From positions 124,001 through 188,000 of the forward strand of contig NZ_JADEKP010000003.1 of NCBI RefSeq assembly GCF_015234215.1: a DNA stretch of 64,000 bases, written 5' to 3'. The position numbers were made by a program, and so were the translations under genes. This document shows positions 62,408 to 64,000 of this stretch, piece after piece (position 1 is the first letter of the stretch; each line of letters begins with the position of its first letter). The DNA is from Clostridium chrysemydis. GTDB lineage: Bacteria; Bacillota; Clostridia; Clostridiales; Clostridiaceae. The notes under the pieces are model-generated. The model made no database searches, was not told where the DNA came from, and saw nothing but the letters and a program-made list of their open reading frames with translations.

Positions 62408-64000
62408 CTCACTTTATCCAAAACTTGCATTAACTAATATAAAGAAAAATTCAAGGCTTTATATCCCTTATATTTTAACTTGCATTGTAACTATAGCTAT
62501 GTTTTACGTTATATTTGAACTAGCTAATAACCCTGGGATGAAAAAGCTACCAGGGGCTACAGGAATAATCAGTTTAATGAGCTTTGGAGTAGTTATAATC
62601 GGGATTTTATCAGCTGTATTTATTTTTTATGCAAATAGCTTTTTAATAAAACAAAGAAAAAAAGAGTTTGGATTATTTAATATTTTAGGAATGGAAAAAA
62701 GGCATATAGCTAGGATAGTATTATTTGAAAACTTATATGTATCTTTAGGAAGTTTAGTTACAGGGATCCTTTTAGGATTATTATTAAATAAATTAATGTT
62801 TTTACTTCTTTTAAAGCTTTTAAAGTTTGAAGTACAGATGGGATTTGAGTTTTCTAGTATAGCATTAATCGGGACAGTAATTTTGTTTGCAATAGTGTTT
62901 ACATTAGTACTTACAACTACGATAATTCAGATTTATAGATCAAAACCTATAGAATTAATAAAAGGAAAAAGCGTTGGAGAAAGAGAGCCTAAAAACAAAT
63001 GGATAATAACTATAATAGGGCTTATATCACTTTCTATAGGCTATTATATTTCAGTAACTACAACTAATAAATTAGCAGTAGTAAACTTATTTTTTGTAGC
63101 AGTTTTATTTGTTTGTATCGGGGTGTATTGCTTATTTACATCAGGGTCTATAACTTTACTTAAAATCCTTAGAAAAAATAAAAATTATTATTATAAAACT
63201 AATCATTTTATTTCAGTTTCTACTATGATGTATAGGATGAAACAAAGTGCTTTCGGACTAGCTAATATCTGCATATTATCAACATCAGTTTTAGTAGTAG
63301 TATCGTCTACAGTAGCACTTTACGTAGGAAGTGAAGATATAATAAAGTCTAGATATCCTAAAGAAATAACTATAACTTTAAACAAAGCTTCAGATAAGTC
63401 TATAGAAGATGTAAACAAAACTGTAGACAAGATTTTAGAAGAAAATAAAGTAAGTGCAGTAGATTTAGCTTCTTACAAAATGAAAACAGGGATCCTTTCT
63501 AAAGAAGGAGATAAATTTATAGTAAATGATGGAGTAACTTTTATAGCAAATGGAGACGTAAGCACAGTAATTCCAATAACTTTAGAAGATTATAATAAAG
63601 TCATGAAAGAAAATAAAACTTTAAAAGATAACGAAGTTTTGATGTATTCAAATAGAGAAAAATATAATAAAGATTCTTTTAGTATCGATGGAAAAACTTT
63701 TAATATAAAAGAAAAACTAAAGGAATGTGTTCCAAATGGAATGAACACAGCAAGTATTTTTAATACAGATTATATAGTAGTTAAAGACGATAATACTTTT
63801 AAGGAGTTATTGAAAAATAGTAATGAAGAGTATTATTACGGATTTGATTTAAATAATAAAGATTTAAACGGTAAGGTTTATGATGAGATAAATAAAGAAC
63901 TTAAGGGAGTACAAGACAAATATAAAATAAAAACAGAATTAGCAGATAGGGAAAGAGCAGACTTTTACTCTATATTTGGAGGGTTATTCTTCTTAGGAAT
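62400..64000 (+). CDS. BceB-type ABC permease (FtsX family), 3' part outside window
   Basis: ATG at 62400 lies inside the last codons of the ATPase gene (AATGAATAG), so translation is coupled. Open to the window edge. Starts SSLYPKLALTNIKKNSRLYI as BceB does, with helices near 20-36, 50-75, 105-135, 150-180, 200-220, 230-250 and 285-305, then a large extracellular domain that is still running at the edge. Over 530 of an expected 640 or so residues are seen. Confidence 0.92.
   Translation, partial: MNSSLYPKLALTNIKKNSRLYIPYILTCIVTIAMFYVIFELANNPGMKKLPGATGIISLMSFGVVIIGILSAVFIFYANSFLIKQRKKEFGLFNILGMEKRHIARIVLFENLYVSLGSLVTGILLGLLLNKLMFLLLLKLLKFEVQMGFEFSSIALIGTVILFAIVFTLVLTTTIIQIYRSKPIELIKGKSVGEREPKNKWIITIIGLISLSIGYYISVTTTNKLAVVNLFFVAVLFVCIGVYCLFTSGSITLLKILRKNKNYYYKTNHFISVSTMMYRMKQSAFGLANICILSTSVLVVVSSTVALYVGSEDIIKSRYPKEITITLNKASDKSIEDVNKTVDKILEENKVSAVDLASYKMKTGILSKEGDKFIVNDGVTFIANGDVSTVIPITLEDYNKVMKENKTLKDNEVLMYSNREKYNKDSFSIDGKTFNIKEKLKECVPNGMNTASIFNTDYIVVKDDNTFKELLKNSNEEYYYGFDLNNKDLNGKVYDEINKELKGVQDKYKIKTELADRERADFYSIFGGLFFLG

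Noticed and set aside
1-64000. tRNA or rRNA genes
   Set aside because: I saw no cloverleaf or conserved rRNA sequence while reading both strands; a covariance scan was not possible.

Overview
The window looks like low-GC Firmicutes DNA of Clostridium type. It has very AT-rich intergenic DNA, strong GGAGG ribosome sites, PTS and sigma-54 circuitry, a clostridial-style c-di-GMP-I riboswitch and a selenium-dependent molybdenum hydroxylase maturation locus. A ParA gene with a ribbon-helix-helix partner, a short tyrosine recombinase and a primase-like Rep gene lie within 13 kb. The window is therefore probably part of a large plasmid or chromid, or contains an integrated one. Species cannot be told from what is seen.

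Layout: (1) 1-7.4 kb: C69 dipeptidase (cut by the left edge), an orphan sugar-binding lipoprotein, a RibD/DHFR-like reductase and two tandem Glc-family PTS IICB genes. The upstream PTS gene has a CcpA-type cre site in its promoter and a LicT/BglG-type RAT/terminator leader. (2) 7.8-9.5 kb: partition operon (small protein, ParA, RHH protein). (3) 9.6-16.8 kb: RpiR regulator divergent from a fructose-type PTS IIABC, a GH38 alpha-mannosidase and a GH13_18 phosphorylase-like enzyme, probably for mannosyl/glucosyl-glycerate-type glycosides. (4) 16.9-23.6 kb: replication region: inverted repeat and small tyrosine recombinase, an antisense-type small RNA gene, a hexamer-periodic array, rep with a structured leader, a GNAT gene, then 2.3 kb without genes that ends in a second hexamer-periodic array. 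(5) 23.7-30.4 kb: YqhD-like alcohol dehydrogenase, SH3b secreted protein, YqeB/XdhC molybdenum-hydroxylase maturation proteins with a sigma-54 activator, and a surface protein. (6) 30.4-36.7 kb: AgrC/LytTR two-component system divergent from a riboswitch-controlled chitinase with two GH18 domains. (7) 37-48.5 kb: two fused ABC-FtsX proteins with an OmpR/HK pair, a peptide deformylase-like protein, DUF2871, LysR, an acetyltransferase and small unknowns. (8) 48.5-54 kb: a compact class I lanthipeptide locus read leftward, lanB-lanC-lanA. A 716-bp ORF-less group II intron interrupts lanC, and its removal restores the frame exactly; lanA is a 47-codon TTG-started gene. (9) 54.1-59.8 kb: dhaKLM PTS-dependent dihydroxyacetone kinase with a -24/-12 promoter and a sigma-54 activator carrying an HPr domain. 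(10) 59.9-64 kb: a BceRS-BceAB-type peptide-resistance module, cut by the right edge.

The most interesting part is the replication region. A minus-strand small RNA (about 18238-18316) has a consensus promoter and terminator. Its loop and 5' part are complementary to the leader of rep, which contains a diverged copy of the same element under its own plus-strand promoter about 500 bp away. This looks like copy-number control by a trans-encoded, duplicated antisense RNA. A hairpin that masks the rep ribosome site lies at the end of the same leader. Two arrays of in-phase 6-bp units, a 22-bp sequence shared in inverse orientation between the rep 3' end and the gene-free region, and a lox-like inverted repeat beside the recombinase complete an unusual set of cis-acting DNA.
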